Assembly: GCF_014207445.1 (NCBI RefSeq)
Contig: NZ_JACHEM010000001.1
Location: 372,001 to 436,000 of the forward strand
DNA: 64,000 nucleotides
Source of the DNA: Streptomyces candidus
GTDB lineage: Bacteria; Actinomycetota; Actinomycetes; Streptomycetales; Streptomycetaceae
Direction of reading: 5' to 3'
Position numbers and translations under genes: made by a program. This document shows, piece by piece, positions 51,223 through 59,157 of this stretch (its first letter is position 1; each line of letters opens with the position of its first letter). The notes beneath the pieces are model-generated. The model was not told the DNA's origin. It saw only the letters and a program-made list of their open reading frames with translations, and ran no database searches.

Positions 51223-52809
51223 ATGACAGCCTGTGCCATCGAGACCGCCCCGGAGGGCGGTGCGGTGCGGCGCCCCGGGTTCACGATCGCCGCGGACGGT
51301 TCGTACGCCGCGAGGCTCGCCGGGGAGGGAGAGGCCCGGTTCCCGGAGCGATGGACGCTGGACGGCCCGGAGCCGTACGCGGTGCCGCTCCCCGCCGACC
51401 AGCCCGAGGAGCCCGGCACGGAGGTGCTGCCGCTGGCCGACGGGCGGGTGCTGATCCACCGGCAGGCGGCGGGCCGGCACCTCTTCTCCCTGCTCTACCC
51501 GACGGGTCCTGCCACGGGCCAACTACCGCTGGGTTCGATCGAGTTCGGTCCGGAGCGGGGCACTCTGACCCTCCTCCCCCCGGCCCCGGGCGGCAGCCGC
51601 GCGTACGCGCTCGCCGTCGGCCCGCACACGACGGCGCTCTGGCTGGTGGCGGGCGGCGCGTTCGGCCCCGAGCACGTGGCGGAGGTGCCGGGGCGCTGCG
51701 CGGGCGGGGTGTGGCTGGACCGGACAGGGCGGATGCTGGCCCTGGACCGTGCCTCGCCGGACGGCGACGTGGTCAAGTCCGTGGCTGTCGACCTGGAACG
51801 CGGCGGTGAGGTCACCCCTCTCCTGCAGATCGCCGAACGGAGCGACGACCGTCTGCTCCTCGCCGACCCCGACAGCGGTCTCCTCCTCATCCGCTCGGAC
51901 GCGCCGGGCGAGGACCGGCTCGGCTGGGGTGTGCTCGGCAGCACCCGCCCGGTCCGCTTCCCGGACTCGCTGCGCGTGGGCGACTGCACGCTCACCCCGT
52001 TCGCGGCCCAGCCCGGCCAGGTGCTGACGCCGGAGTCGTGCGCGGTGGCGGTACGGATCGACCGGGCGCCCACAGCCGGAGGTCCGGCGCACGGCAGCTG
52101 GGTCGGCGTGTGGCGCCCCTCGGACCGCCGCCTGCACCAACTCGCGGCGCCGGAGGGTTGGTTGCCGGGCACCGGTCTGTGGACCCGGGAGGGTGTACTG
52201 CGGCTGCCGTTCGCGACGCGGGAGGTGCCGTGCGGGGTCGCGGAGGTGTGCGTACCGGCGGACGGCGAGCCGGCCGCCGGGGACGGCGCCGCGCCGGAAC
52301 GGGTCGCTGACGGGGGGCCTCGCAGCGACGCGGTCCCGGATGCCGGCGTACCGGCCCTGGACGGCGGCAGACCTGCCCCGCCCGCCGCCCGGGACAGCGG
52401 CACCGCACCCGGCGGCACCGCACCCGCCGGGCCGACCGCACCCGCCGGCGGGGATTCCGTCGGCCCGGACCCCGTCGGCCCGGACGGCTCCCTCCCCCGG
52501 AAGCCGGTTCCCCTCCAACAGGCCCCGCTGCACAGGACGTCGCTGACCGGACGGCTGCACCGCATCGGGCCCCGCGCGACGCGTCCCGGGCCGGAGGCCG
52601 CGACGCCGGCTGCCTCCCCCGCGCGTCCCCCGATGAGGACGGCAGCCCCCGTTCCACCTGCCGGCCCGGCCGCGACACCATCGGTGCCGTCGGGCGTCCC
52701 GCCGCTGTCCGTTCCCGTCTCGGCGCACGCGGCGGCTCCCGCGATGGTGCGGATGACGGTGCCTGTGGTGGTCCCCGTACCCGGGGCGGGAGCGGCGGGC
52801 GGGACGTAG
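51223..52809 (+). CDS. Large hypothetical Streptomyces protein with Pro/Ala-rich tail
   Basis: A 528-residue protein. Residues 1-370 form a strand-rich domain without repeats I can define (GFTIAADGSYAARLAGEGEA, LLLIRSDAPGEDRLGWGVLG, SWVGVWRPSDRRLHQLAAPEG), reminiscent of a propeller. Residues 370-528 are Pro, Ala, Gly and Thr-rich and probably disordered. I recall similar unnamed Streptomyces proteins starting MTACAIETAPEGG. ATG 51223 has GGAGG 11 nt ahead; GTG 51211 is an alternative. Function unknown. Its stop codon directly abuts a 26-bp tandem repeat. Confidence 0.75.
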   Translation: MTACAIETAPEGGAVRRPGFTIAADGSYAARLAGEGEARFPERWTLDGPEPYAVPLPADQPEEPGTEVLPLADGRVLIHRQAAGRHLFSLLYPTGPATGQLPLGSIEFGPERGTLTLLPPAPGGSRAYALAVGPHTTALWLVAGGAFGPEHVAEVPGRCAGGVWLDRTGRMLALDRASPDGDVVKSVAVDLERGGEVTPLLQIAERSDDRLLLADPDSGLLLIRSDAPGEDRLGWGVLGSTRPVRFPDSLRVGDCTLTPFAAQPGQVLTPESCAVAVRIDRAPTAGGPAHGSWVGVWRPSDRRLHQLAAPEGWLPGTGLWTREGVLRLPFATREVPCGVAEVCVPADGEPAAGDGAAPERVADGGPRSDAVPDAGVPALDGGRPAPPAARDSGTAPGGTAPAGPTAPAGGDSVGPDPVGPDGSLPRKPVPLQQAPLHRTSLTGRLHRIGPRATRPGPEAATPAASPARPPMRTAAPVPPAGPAATPSVPSGVPPLSVPVSAHAAAPAMVRMTVPVVVPVPGAGAAGGT

Positions 52810-52810
52810 G

Positions 52811-52940
52811 CGCGGTATCCGGGGACGGGAGCTCGGCGCGGTACGTGGGGGCGGGAGGTCGGCGCGGTACCTGGGGGCGGGAGGTCGGCGCGGTACCTGG
52901 GGGCGGGAGGTCGGCGCGGTACCTGGGGGCGGCGCCTGAG
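52811..52940. repeat. Tandem repeat of a 26-bp unit, five copies
   Basis: The anchor CGCGGTA starts at 52811, 52837, 52863, 52889 and 52915, an exact 26-bp period. Units 3 and 4 (52863-52914) are identical; unit 1 differs most and unit 5 diverges after about 17 bases. Unit core: GGTACCTGGGGGCGGGAGG. Confidence 0.93.
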
Positions 52941-53215
52941 AACGTGGCCCGCCACCAGCCCCCCGTGCACCACCAGCGACTGACCGTTCACGTGCCCTGC
53001 CGCAGGTGAGGCCAGGCACCCGACCAGGGGCGCCACGTGCCCGGGGGCCAGCGGATCCTCCCCCTCCCCAGACTCCGCGACGCCCGTGAACACGTCCTCG
53101 GTCATCCGCGTCCTCGCCCGGGTGCGCGACCGCCGTTCCGCCCCGCGACCGGATCTCCGCGACGACGTCCTCGGCGGGGCCGGCGGAGGCCTCCCCGGAG
53201 CCGTCGCGTCCCGGG
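52935..53215 (-). pseudogene. Short-chain dehydrogenase, 5'-truncated and internally deleted
   Basis: On the minus strand, about 53212-53120 encodes a piece of an SDR N-terminal half (GRDGSGEASAGPAEDVVAEI, RSRGGTAVA), and about 53115-52940, in another frame, encodes an SDR C terminus (RMTEDVFTGVAESGEGEDPL, APGHVAPLVG, then ASPAAGHVNGQSLVVHGG). The catalytic core and the first glycine-rich turn are missing. It lies just downstream of, and in the same direction as, a zinc alcohol dehydrogenase, its probable former operon partner. The 26-bp repeat abuts its 3' end. Confidence 0.8.
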
Positions 53216-53392
53216 CGGCACCGGCGGGACGGCTCCGGTAGCACGGCTCCGGCGGGACGGCTCCGGTAGCACGGACCCCGGCCACGGCTTCAGCGGTACG
53301 GGAGCTGCGTGCCGGCCCGGCCCGCACGGTCACAGCGCTCCGGCCCACCGGCCTACCGGCTTCCCGGCTTCCCGGCTTCCCGGCTTCCCGGC

Positions 53393-54469
53393 TTACAGCG
53401 CAATGGACGTTCGCAGTGCCGCGCCCGTCCGCATCTGCTCCAGCGCCTCGTTGATCTCACCCAGTTGCACCCGGTGGGTGATCATGCTCTCCAGGTCGAT
53501 ACGGCCTGCCCGCCAGAGCGCCACGGCCCGCTCGTACGAACGGATCGCGTCACCACCCCCGTAGAGCGAGGGCAGGATCCGCTTCTCGTCGAAGAACAGC
53601 TCGAACATGTTGACCTGGAAGTGGTCGTCGAGCGCCCCCGCGCCGACGACGCACAGGGTGCCGCCGCGCCGGGTCGCGTCGTACGCGGCCCGCGCCGTGG
53701 CCGACTTCCCGACCACCTCGAAGACGTAGTCGAAGCCCTCCCCCGCCGTGATCCGCTGCTTGGCGTCGGCCAGCTCGTCCGGGGCCAGGGCCTCCGTCGC
53801 CCCGAAGCCCAGCGCCGCCTGCCGGCGCGAGGCGACGGGGTCCACGGCGACGATCTGCGCCGCGCCCCGCACCCGCGCCCCCTGGATCGCGGAGATCCCC
53901 ACCCCGCCGCAACCCAGGACCACCACCGACGAACCGGCCTCCACCTGCGCCGTGTTGATGGCCGCGCCGAGCCCGGCCGTCACCCCGCACCCGATGAGCG
54001 CGGCGATCTCGAACGGCACGTCGTCCGGGATCGGCACCGCGCACCCGGCGTCCACGACGACCTCCTCGGTGAAGGTCCCGGTCCCGGCGAACCCGAAGAG
54101 ATCTCCGCCCGCCCGGCGGAAGTTGGGCGTTCCGGCATTCATGAACCCTGCCAGGCACAGATGCGTCTGCCCGCGCTTGCACGCCGCGCAGGTTCCGCAG
54201 GCGGGCAGCCAGCACACCAGGACCCGGTCGCCGGCCGCGACCCAGACCACCCCCTCCCCCACGTCGACGACCTCTCCGGCGCCCTCGTGCCCGGGGACGA
54301 ACGGCGCGGGCTGCGGGAGCACGCCGCTCATCGCGGAGACGTCCGAGTGGCACAGCCCGGTGGCCCGCAGCCGGATCCTGACCTTCCCCGGTCCGAAGCC
54401 CACCGCCTCGACGTCGTCGTGCACTTCGAGCTTGTCCTGACCCGTTTCGTGCAACACCGCTGCGCGCAT
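53393..54469 (-). CDS. Zinc-dependent alcohol dehydrogenase (class III-like MDR)
   Basis: A 358-residue medium-chain dehydrogenase. Catalytic zinc ligands: Cys and Asp context in GLCHSDVSAM, GHEGAGEV. The structural zinc site is complete: CGTCAACKRGQTHLC. The cofactor fold shows VVVLGCGGVGISAIQGA and an Asp at IVAVD, indicating NAD. It oxidises an alcohol of unknown identity; a KstR-like palindrome upstream hints at lipid or steroid metabolism. The SDR that follows is decayed. ATG 54469 is preceded by GGGGAGAAG. Confidence 0.92.
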   Translation of the reverse strand: MRAAVLHETGQDKLEVHDDVEAVGFGPGKVRIRLRATGLCHSDVSAMSGVLPQPAPFVPGHEGAGEVVDVGEGVVWVAAGDRVLVCWLPACGTCAACKRGQTHLCLAGFMNAGTPNFRRAGGDLFGFAGTGTFTEEVVVDAGCAVPIPDDVPFEIAALIGCGVTAGLGAAINTAQVEAGSSVVVLGCGGVGISAIQGARVRGAAQIVAVDPVASRRQAALGFGATEALAPDELADAKQRITAGEGFDYVFEVVGKSATARAAYDATRRGGTLCVVGAGALDDHFQVNMFELFFDEKRILPSLYGGGDAIRSYERAVALWRAGRIDLESMITHRVQLGEINEALEQMRTGAALRTSIAL

Positions 54470-54849
54470 GGTCCGACTTCTCCCCTCACGGGCGTGCCCA
54501 CTGACCTGCTGACGAGTTGCCCCCACGCGAGGGGCGTGGTCCGGGGTTCGGCGGCGAGGGCCTCGGCGGGGCGATGGGCATGGAACCAGGGCTCCTTGGC
54601 GCGCCGTCGAAGACCCCGACGCGGCCGTCCGCACCGTCGGACACGCCGGGGCCGTACGGGACCGGCCGTCCCACGCACCCCACTTCTAGAACGCGTTCTA
54701 AACCGATGGCCCTCATGTATAGCGCACCGGCGGTGGGTTGGGAAGGCGCGCGATGACGGGTGGCGGACTCCTCGCCCCGCCGCCACCGCCACCCCTCCCG
54801 CGTGAGTCGACAGGCGGCCATCGGGGTTCCCCTCTCCGTCCCCCGCGGT
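54470..54849. other. Intergenic region upstream of the alcohol dehydrogenase
   Basis: About 380 bases between the dehydrogenase (leftward) and the XRE gene end (also leftward). Apart from the palindrome at 54687-54700, expected to control the dehydrogenase, I see no gene or RNA. Confidence 0.5.
54687..54700. promoter_or_regulatory. KstR-like operator TAGAACGCGTTCTA
   Basis: Perfect 14-bp palindrome matching the KstR consensus TnnAACnnGTTnnA at every fixed position. It lies about 220 bases upstream of the alcohol dehydrogenase start. Confidence 0.65.
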
Positions 54850-55464
54850 TCAGTCCTGGTCCTCCGGCTCCCGCCGGGACCCCTTGGACCGTGGCTGCGC
54901 GCGTACGTGCATCCGTTCTCCCTGCCTGCCGAAGAGGCTGAGCACCTCGACGGAGCCCTCGCCCGTGCTGCCGAACCAGTGCGGCAGCCGGGTGTCGAAC
55001 TCGGCTGCCTCTCCCGGCCCGAGGACCATGTCCCGGTCCCCGAGGACCAGCCTCAGCCGCCCGGAGAGGACGTACAGCCACTCGTATCCCTCATGGGTGC
55101 GCGGGTCGGGGGTGCTGCGGCTCACCGGGAGGATCATCTTGTAGGTCTGGAGCGGGCCGGGCCTGTTGGTGAGCGGCAGGACGGTCGCGCCGTGCACCTG
55201 GCGGGGTTTGATCCGTACGCGCGGATCACCGACCTCGGGCGCGCCGACCAGGTCGTCCAGCGGCACCTGATGGGCCTGCGAGATGGGCAGCAGCAGTTCC
55301 AGGCTGGGACGGCGCTGCCCGGACTCCAGCCGGGAGAGGGTGCTGGTGGAGATACCGGTGGCTTCCGAGAGCGCGGCGAGGGTGACCCCGCGCGCGGCCC
55401 GCAGCCGCTGGAGGCGGGGGCCTACGTCGGCGAGGGTACGGCTGATCTCCGGTGAGTGGTCCAT
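54850..55464 (-). CDS. XRE-family regulator with C-terminal cupin sensor domain
   Basis: A 204-residue regulator. The helix-turn-helix covers residues 14-68 (VGPRLQRLRAARGVTLAALS, TGISTSTLSRLESGQRRPSL) and the cupin covers about 110-190 (HEGYEWLYVLSGRLRLVLGD, PGEAAEFDTRLPHWFG). Such proteins sense small molecules. It is divergent from a thioredoxin reductase-like flavoprotein, with two palindromes in the shared region, so it probably represses both. The start at 55464 gives the usual length; frames upstream are unsupported. Confidence 0.9.
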   Translation of the reverse strand: MDHSPEISRTLADVGPRLQRLRAARGVTLAALSEATGISTSTLSRLESGQRRPSLELLLPISQAHQVPLDDLVGAPEVGDPRVRIKPRQVHGATVLPLTNRPGPLQTYKMILPVSRSTPDPRTHEGYEWLYVLSGRLRLVLGDRDMVLGPGEAAEFDTRLPHWFGSTGEGSVEVLSLFGRQGERMHVRAQPRSKGSRREPEDQD

Positions 55465-55481
55465 GGGCCCATTGCACCGCT

Positions 55482-55511
55482 GTTTCCCGGAAACGGCAAC
55501 AATGTTTGCCG
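55482..55511. promoter_or_regulatory. Two abutting palindromes between the XRE and flavoprotein genes
   Basis: GTTTCC-C-GGAAAC (55482-55494) and CGGCAA-CAATGT-TTGCCG (55494-55511) touch each other midway between divergent starts at 55464 and 55541. They are the best candidates for XRE binding sites. Confidence 0.6.
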
Positions 55512-55540
55512 CTTCCGGGATCGCGGCGCACGGTGTGGTC

Positions 55541-56521
55541 ATGACCCACGAGACGAGCACGCACGCACGGAACGAATCCCGGGACACCTACGACGCGGTG
55601 GTGGTCGGCGGCGGCGCCGGCGGGCTCAGCGCGGCCCTGGTGCTGGGGCGGGCGCGGCGCAGGGTCGCCGTGGTGGACTCCGGAAGTCCCCGCAACGCGC
55701 CCGCCGCCCGGATGCACGGTTTCCTGTCCCGGGACGGGCTGCCGCCCGCCGAGCTGCTGCGGATCGGGCGGGCCGAAGTGACCGCTTACGGAGTCGAGTT
55801 GACCGACGGACGCGTGGAGAGCGTGGGTAGCGTCGCCACGCCGTCCGGCGCGCCCCTCTTCGACGTCCGGCTCGCCGACGGCACCGTCCTGCGGGCCCGC
55901 CGGGTCGTGGCCGCCACCGGCCTGCGGGACGAGCTTCCCGAGTTCCCGGGGGTACGGGAGCGGTGGGGGCGGGACGTGCTGCACTGCCCGTACTGCCACG
56001 GCTACGAGGTACGCGACCGGCCCCTCGGGGTGCTCGGGACGCAGCCGCACTCGGCGCAGCACGCGCTGCTCATCCGCCAGTGGTCCGCCGACCTCGTGTA
56101 CTTCCCGCACTCGGTCGCCCTGGGCGACGACGACCGGGCCGGGCTCGACGCGCGGGGTGTCCGGATCGTGGAGGGCGCGGTCGCCGAGGTCGTGGTGGAG
56201 GAGGGCGCGCTGCGCGGGATCCGGCTGGCGGACGGGCGTTTCGTGGCGCGGGAGGCGGTGTTCGTCGCCCCGCGGTTCGTGCCGCGTGACGGGCCGCTGG
56301 CGGGACTCGGGTGTGCGAGGGACGAAGCGGGGTGGGTGCTCACCGATCCCACCGGCCTGACGAGCGTGCCGGGGGTGTGGGTGATCGGCAACGCGGCAGA
56401 CCCGCGGGCCCAGGTCGTCTCGGCAGCCGGCGCCGGATCCGCCGCGGCCGCCGCCCTGAACCACTCCCTGGTGGACGAAGACACCACCCGAGCACTCACC
56501 CCCGACCCCGCCACCCCTTGA
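55541..56521 (+). CDS. Thioredoxin reductase-like FAD-dependent oxidoreductase
   Basis: A 326-residue flavoprotein. FAD motif VVVGGGAGGLSAALVLGRA (residues 20-38), second dinucleotide region near the middle, redox-active CPYC (in VLHCPYCHGYEV), and the C-terminal FAD motif GVWVIGNAADP. The NADPH-binding GxGxxA motif is degenerate (GVLGTQPHSAQHALL), as in the branch that includes holomycin/gliotoxin-type dithiol oxidases; it may be an oxidase rather than a reductase. It is divergent from the XRE-cupin regulator that probably controls it. Confidence 0.87.
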   Translation: MTHETSTHARNESRDTYDAVVVGGGAGGLSAALVLGRARRRVAVVDSGSPRNAPAARMHGFLSRDGLPPAELLRIGRAEVTAYGVELTDGRVESVGSVATPSGAPLFDVRLADGTVLRARRVVAATGLRDELPEFPGVRERWGRDVLHCPYCHGYEVRDRPLGVLGTQPHSAQHALLIRQWSADLVYFPHSVALGDDDRAGLDARGVRIVEGAVAEVVVEEGALRGIRLADGRFVAREAVFVAPRFVPRDGPLAGLGCARDEAGWVLTDPTGLTSVPGVWVIGNAADPRAQVVSAAGAGSAAAAALNHSLVDEDTTRALTPDPATP

Positions 56522-56584
56522 CGAACCCCCGTAGCCCCCAGGGGCGCGGGGTGCGTGCAGGGGACAGGGGTGCGCTGGAGCGGG

Positions 56585-56695
56585 TGGGGGTACGCAAGTG
56601 CGGGCGGGCGTGGGGCGGGGGGTGCACCGTCCGGTGGGGGCCCGCCCCCTTGCCCGCCCATTGCGCCCCCCGGGGGCGGCCCCGGCGCCCGAGGC
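56585..56695. repeat. Dispersed GC-rich intergenic repeat, copy C (inverted)
   Basis: Read on the minus strand it gives GGGCGGGCAAGGGGGCGG, then CCCCCACCGGACGGTGCACC, matching copy A and copy B. It lies between the convergent ends of the flavoprotein and MFS genes. Confidence 0.65.
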
Positions 56696-56732
56696 AGCTA
56701 CCGGGGGGGTGGGGAGGCCCGCCGGGCAGCCC

Positions 56733-58187
56733 CTACGCCTCCCCGTCCCGCTCCCGCCCCACCCCCGCCAGCCCCACCACGATCAACACCGCACCGATCA
56801 CCAGCACCCCCGCCCCCGTCCGGAACGCCAACGCGTACCCCGCCGTCAGCGCCTCCGCACTCGTCCCCCCGCCCGTCCGCGACGCCGCGACCGTCGACAG
56901 GACGGCGAGTCCCAGCGCCCCGCCCATCGTCCGCGACGTGTTGATCAGCCCGGAGACCAGCCCCGCGTCCCCCGGCGCCGCCCCGGACGTGGCGAGCGAG
57001 GCGAGCGGCGTGGACGCCAGGCCCGCCCCGAGCATCATGAGGATCCCCGGCCCGAGGATCGCCGTCGCGTACGAGTCGTGCGCGCCCATCGTCGACTGCC
57101 ACCCGAACCCGGCGGCCGCGACGAGCGTCCCGATCGCCGCCAGGTTCCGCGCGCCGACACGCGGCATCAGCCGGGGGGCCAGCTTGGATCCGGTGACGAT
57201 GGCGAGCGAGCTGGGCACGAGCGCCAGTCCCGCCCCGAGCGGGCTGTACCCGAGTACGTTCTGCGCGTACAGCGTCATGAAGAACCACATGCAGAACATC
57301 GCCGACCCGTTGACGAACATCGCCGCGTTCGCCACCGACACCGCCCGCACCCGGAACAGCTTCAGCGGCATCAGCGGCGCCTTCGCCCGCGCCTCGACCG
57401 CCAGGAACGCCCCGACCAGCAGCAGTCCGAGCAGCAGCGGCACCAGGGTCTCCGCGGCCGTCCAGCCCTCCGCCTCGGTCTGCACGATCCCGTACGCGAG
57501 CGTGGCGAGTCCCGCCGTCACCAGCACGGCGCCCGGCAGGTCCAGCCGCCGCCCCTCGCGCGCGTGGCTCTCGGTCAGCCAGAAGTACGCCCCCACCAGC
57601 ACGAGCGCACCGATCGGCACGTTGATCAGCAGCACCCAGCGCCAGGAGAGCGTCTCCGTGAGGAGTCCGCCGACGAATCCGCCCGCCGCGCCGCCGCCGG
57701 CTCCGACGGCCGACCAGGTACCGATGGCCCGCGTCCGTGCCGCGCCCTCGGGGACGGCGGACGTGAGGATGGTCAGGGTCGCCGGCGCGAGCACCGCCGC
57801 CCCCAGCCCCTGTGCGGCGCGCGCGGTCAGCAGCTGCCACCCTTCCTGGGCCAGCCCGCCCGCCAGCGAGGCCGCCGTGAACAGGGCCAGCCCCACCAGG
57901 AACGTCAGTTTCCGCCCGAAGATGTCCGAGGCCCGGCCGCCCAGCAGCATGAATCCGGCGAAGGCGATGGAGTAGAGGTTCACGACCCACTGCAGCCCGG
58001 CGGCGGTCATGCCGAGGTCGGCGCGCATGGAGGGCAGGGCGACGTTCACGACGGACACGTCGAGCACGACGAGGAACTGTCCGGCACAGGCGGCGAGCAC
58101 CACCAGCCAGGTACGGGCGGGGCGGGCAGAGGGCGCGGATATGAGGCTGTCGGAGCCGGCGGGGGTGTGGTGGACCATGCCAGTCAT
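56733..58187 (-). CDS. MFS transporter, DHA2 (EmrB/QacA) family
   Basis: A 484-residue, 14-helix drug:proton antiporter. Helix 1 carries LDVSVVNVALPSMRADLG, the DHA2 motif D1, the loop 2-3 motif is GRASDIFGRKLTFL, and motif C-like GGAAGGFVGGLLTETLSWRW is in helix 5. Substrates are probably lipophilic cations or antibiotics. Start ATG 58187; ATG 58178 nine bases later is possible. No TetR partner is adjacent. Confidence 0.9.
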   Translation of the reverse strand: MTGMVHHTPAGSDSLISAPSARPARTWLVVLAACAGQFLVVLDVSVVNVALPSMRADLGMTAAGLQWVVNLYSIAFAGFMLLGGRASDIFGRKLTFLVGLALFTAASLAGGLAQEGWQLLTARAAQGLGAAVLAPATLTILTSAVPEGAARTRAIGTWSAVGAGGGAAGGFVGGLLTETLSWRWVLLINVPIGALVLVGAYFWLTESHAREGRRLDLPGAVLVTAGLATLAYGIVQTEAEGWTAAETLVPLLLGLLLVGAFLAVEARAKAPLMPLKLFRVRAVSVANAAMFVNGSAMFCMWFFMTLYAQNVLGYSPLGAGLALVPSSLAIVTGSKLAPRLMPRVGARNLAAIGTLVAAAGFGWQSTMGAHDSYATAILGPGILMMLGAGLASTPLASLATSGAAPGDAGLVSGLINTSRTMGGALGLAVLSTVAASRTGGGTSAEALTAGYALAFRTGAGVLVIGAVLIVVGLAGVGRERDGEA

Positions 58188-58442
58188 GGTCGCAGGTGCT
58201 CGGCGCCGCGTTCGTCCGCGTGCGGGCGCACCCCGCCTGCCACCGGGTCGGGATCTGCTCACCTCTCCGCTCGGGGTTCCGGCGTCTCGGGTCCGGCGCA
58301 GCAGGACGCGCTCCCGCCCGACGGCAGGCACGGGGACGCCGGGCACGCAAGCGCGTCCGTCGACCCCGCCCCCGCCGCGTCCCACCCGGGTACGGCACGA
58401 TGGCCCCCGTTCCCGCCGCCGCCGCACAGGAGAGATCCCGCC

Positions 58443-59135
58443 ATGCCCGCCGTCTCCGAGCCCGTCTCCCCGCAGCCCGCCACTCCGCAGGCCGCCGCCC
58501 CGCAGCCCGCCACCCTCGCCGCGTTCGAGTCAGCCAAGGGCTTCATGCCGGCGGCCGAGGGGCTCGCCCTGTACGCGGCGGCCGCCGAAGCGGCGGACGC
58601 GCTGCGTCTGCCCCTCCTGGAGGTCGGCACGTACTGCGGCCGCTCCACCCTTCTCCTCGCCGACGCCGCCCGTGCGGCCGGGGTGACCGCGGTGACCGTG
58701 GACCACCACCGGGGCAGCGAGGAGCAGCAGCCCGGATGGGAGTACCACGACGCGACGACCGTGGACCCCGAACTGGGCGTCATGGACACACTTCCCACGT
58801 TCCGTCGCACCCTCCACAGGGCGGGGCTGGAGGAGCACGTACTGGCGCTCGTCGGACGCTCCCCGCAGGCAGCACGGCTCTGGGGCACCCCGCTCGGTCT
58901 CGTCTTCATCGACGGCGGGCACACCGACGAGCACGCGAACGGGGACTACGAGGAATGGGCCCCGCACGTCGCGCGGGGCGGGCTGCTGGTCGTCCACGAC
59001 GTGTTCCCGGACCCTGCGGACGGTGGGCAGGCCCCCTACCGCGTGTATCTCAGGGCGCTCGCCTCGGGGGCGTTCACCGAGGTGTCGGTGACGGACTCGC
59101 TGCGCGTCCTGCGGCGTACCGGCCCGGGGATCTGA
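58443..59135 (+). CDS. Class I methyltransferase-fold protein
   Basis: A 230-residue protein with an Ala/Pro/Gln-rich N terminus (1-30) and a methyltransferase_24-type domain: LLEVGTYCGRSTLLLADAA as motif I, VTAVTVDHHRGSEE, LGLVFIDGGHTDEHANGDYEEWAPHV with the Asp/His metal-type site, and LLVVHDVFPD. The family includes O- and N-methyltransferases acting on small molecules. AGGAGA lies 7-12 nt before the ATG. The next gene, a cell-wall amidase, starts 23 nt after its stop but has its own -10 box. Confidence 0.82.
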   Translation: MPAVSEPVSPQPATPQAAAPQPATLAAFESAKGFMPAAEGLALYAAAAEAADALRLPLLEVGTYCGRSTLLLADAARAAGVTAVTVDHHRGSEEQQPGWEYHDATTVDPELGVMDTLPTFRRTLHRAGLEEHVLALVGRSPQAARLWGTPLGLVFIDGGHTDEHANGDYEEWAPHVARGGLLVVHDVFPDPADGGQAPYRVYLRALASGAFTEVSVTDSLRVLRRTGPGI

Positions 59136-59145
59136 GCGCCGCGCA

Positions 59146-59151
59146 TAGCAT
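59146..59151 (+). promoter_or_regulatory. -10 box of the amidase gene (leaderless)
   Basis: TAGCAT ends 6 nt before GTG 59158; no Shine-Dalgarno intervenes. Confidence 0.6.
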
Positions 59152-59157
59152 CGCCCT

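Noticed and set aside
52811..52940. CRISPR array
   Set aside because: The 26-bp units are contiguous with no spacers, GC-rich and have no cas genes nearby.
51495..53348. Long minus-strand frames reading through the 26-bp repeat as a proline-rich protein
   Set aside because: The left part is antisense to the hypothetical gene at 51223; only the short SDR-like pieces at 52935-53215 have family similarity, in different frames.
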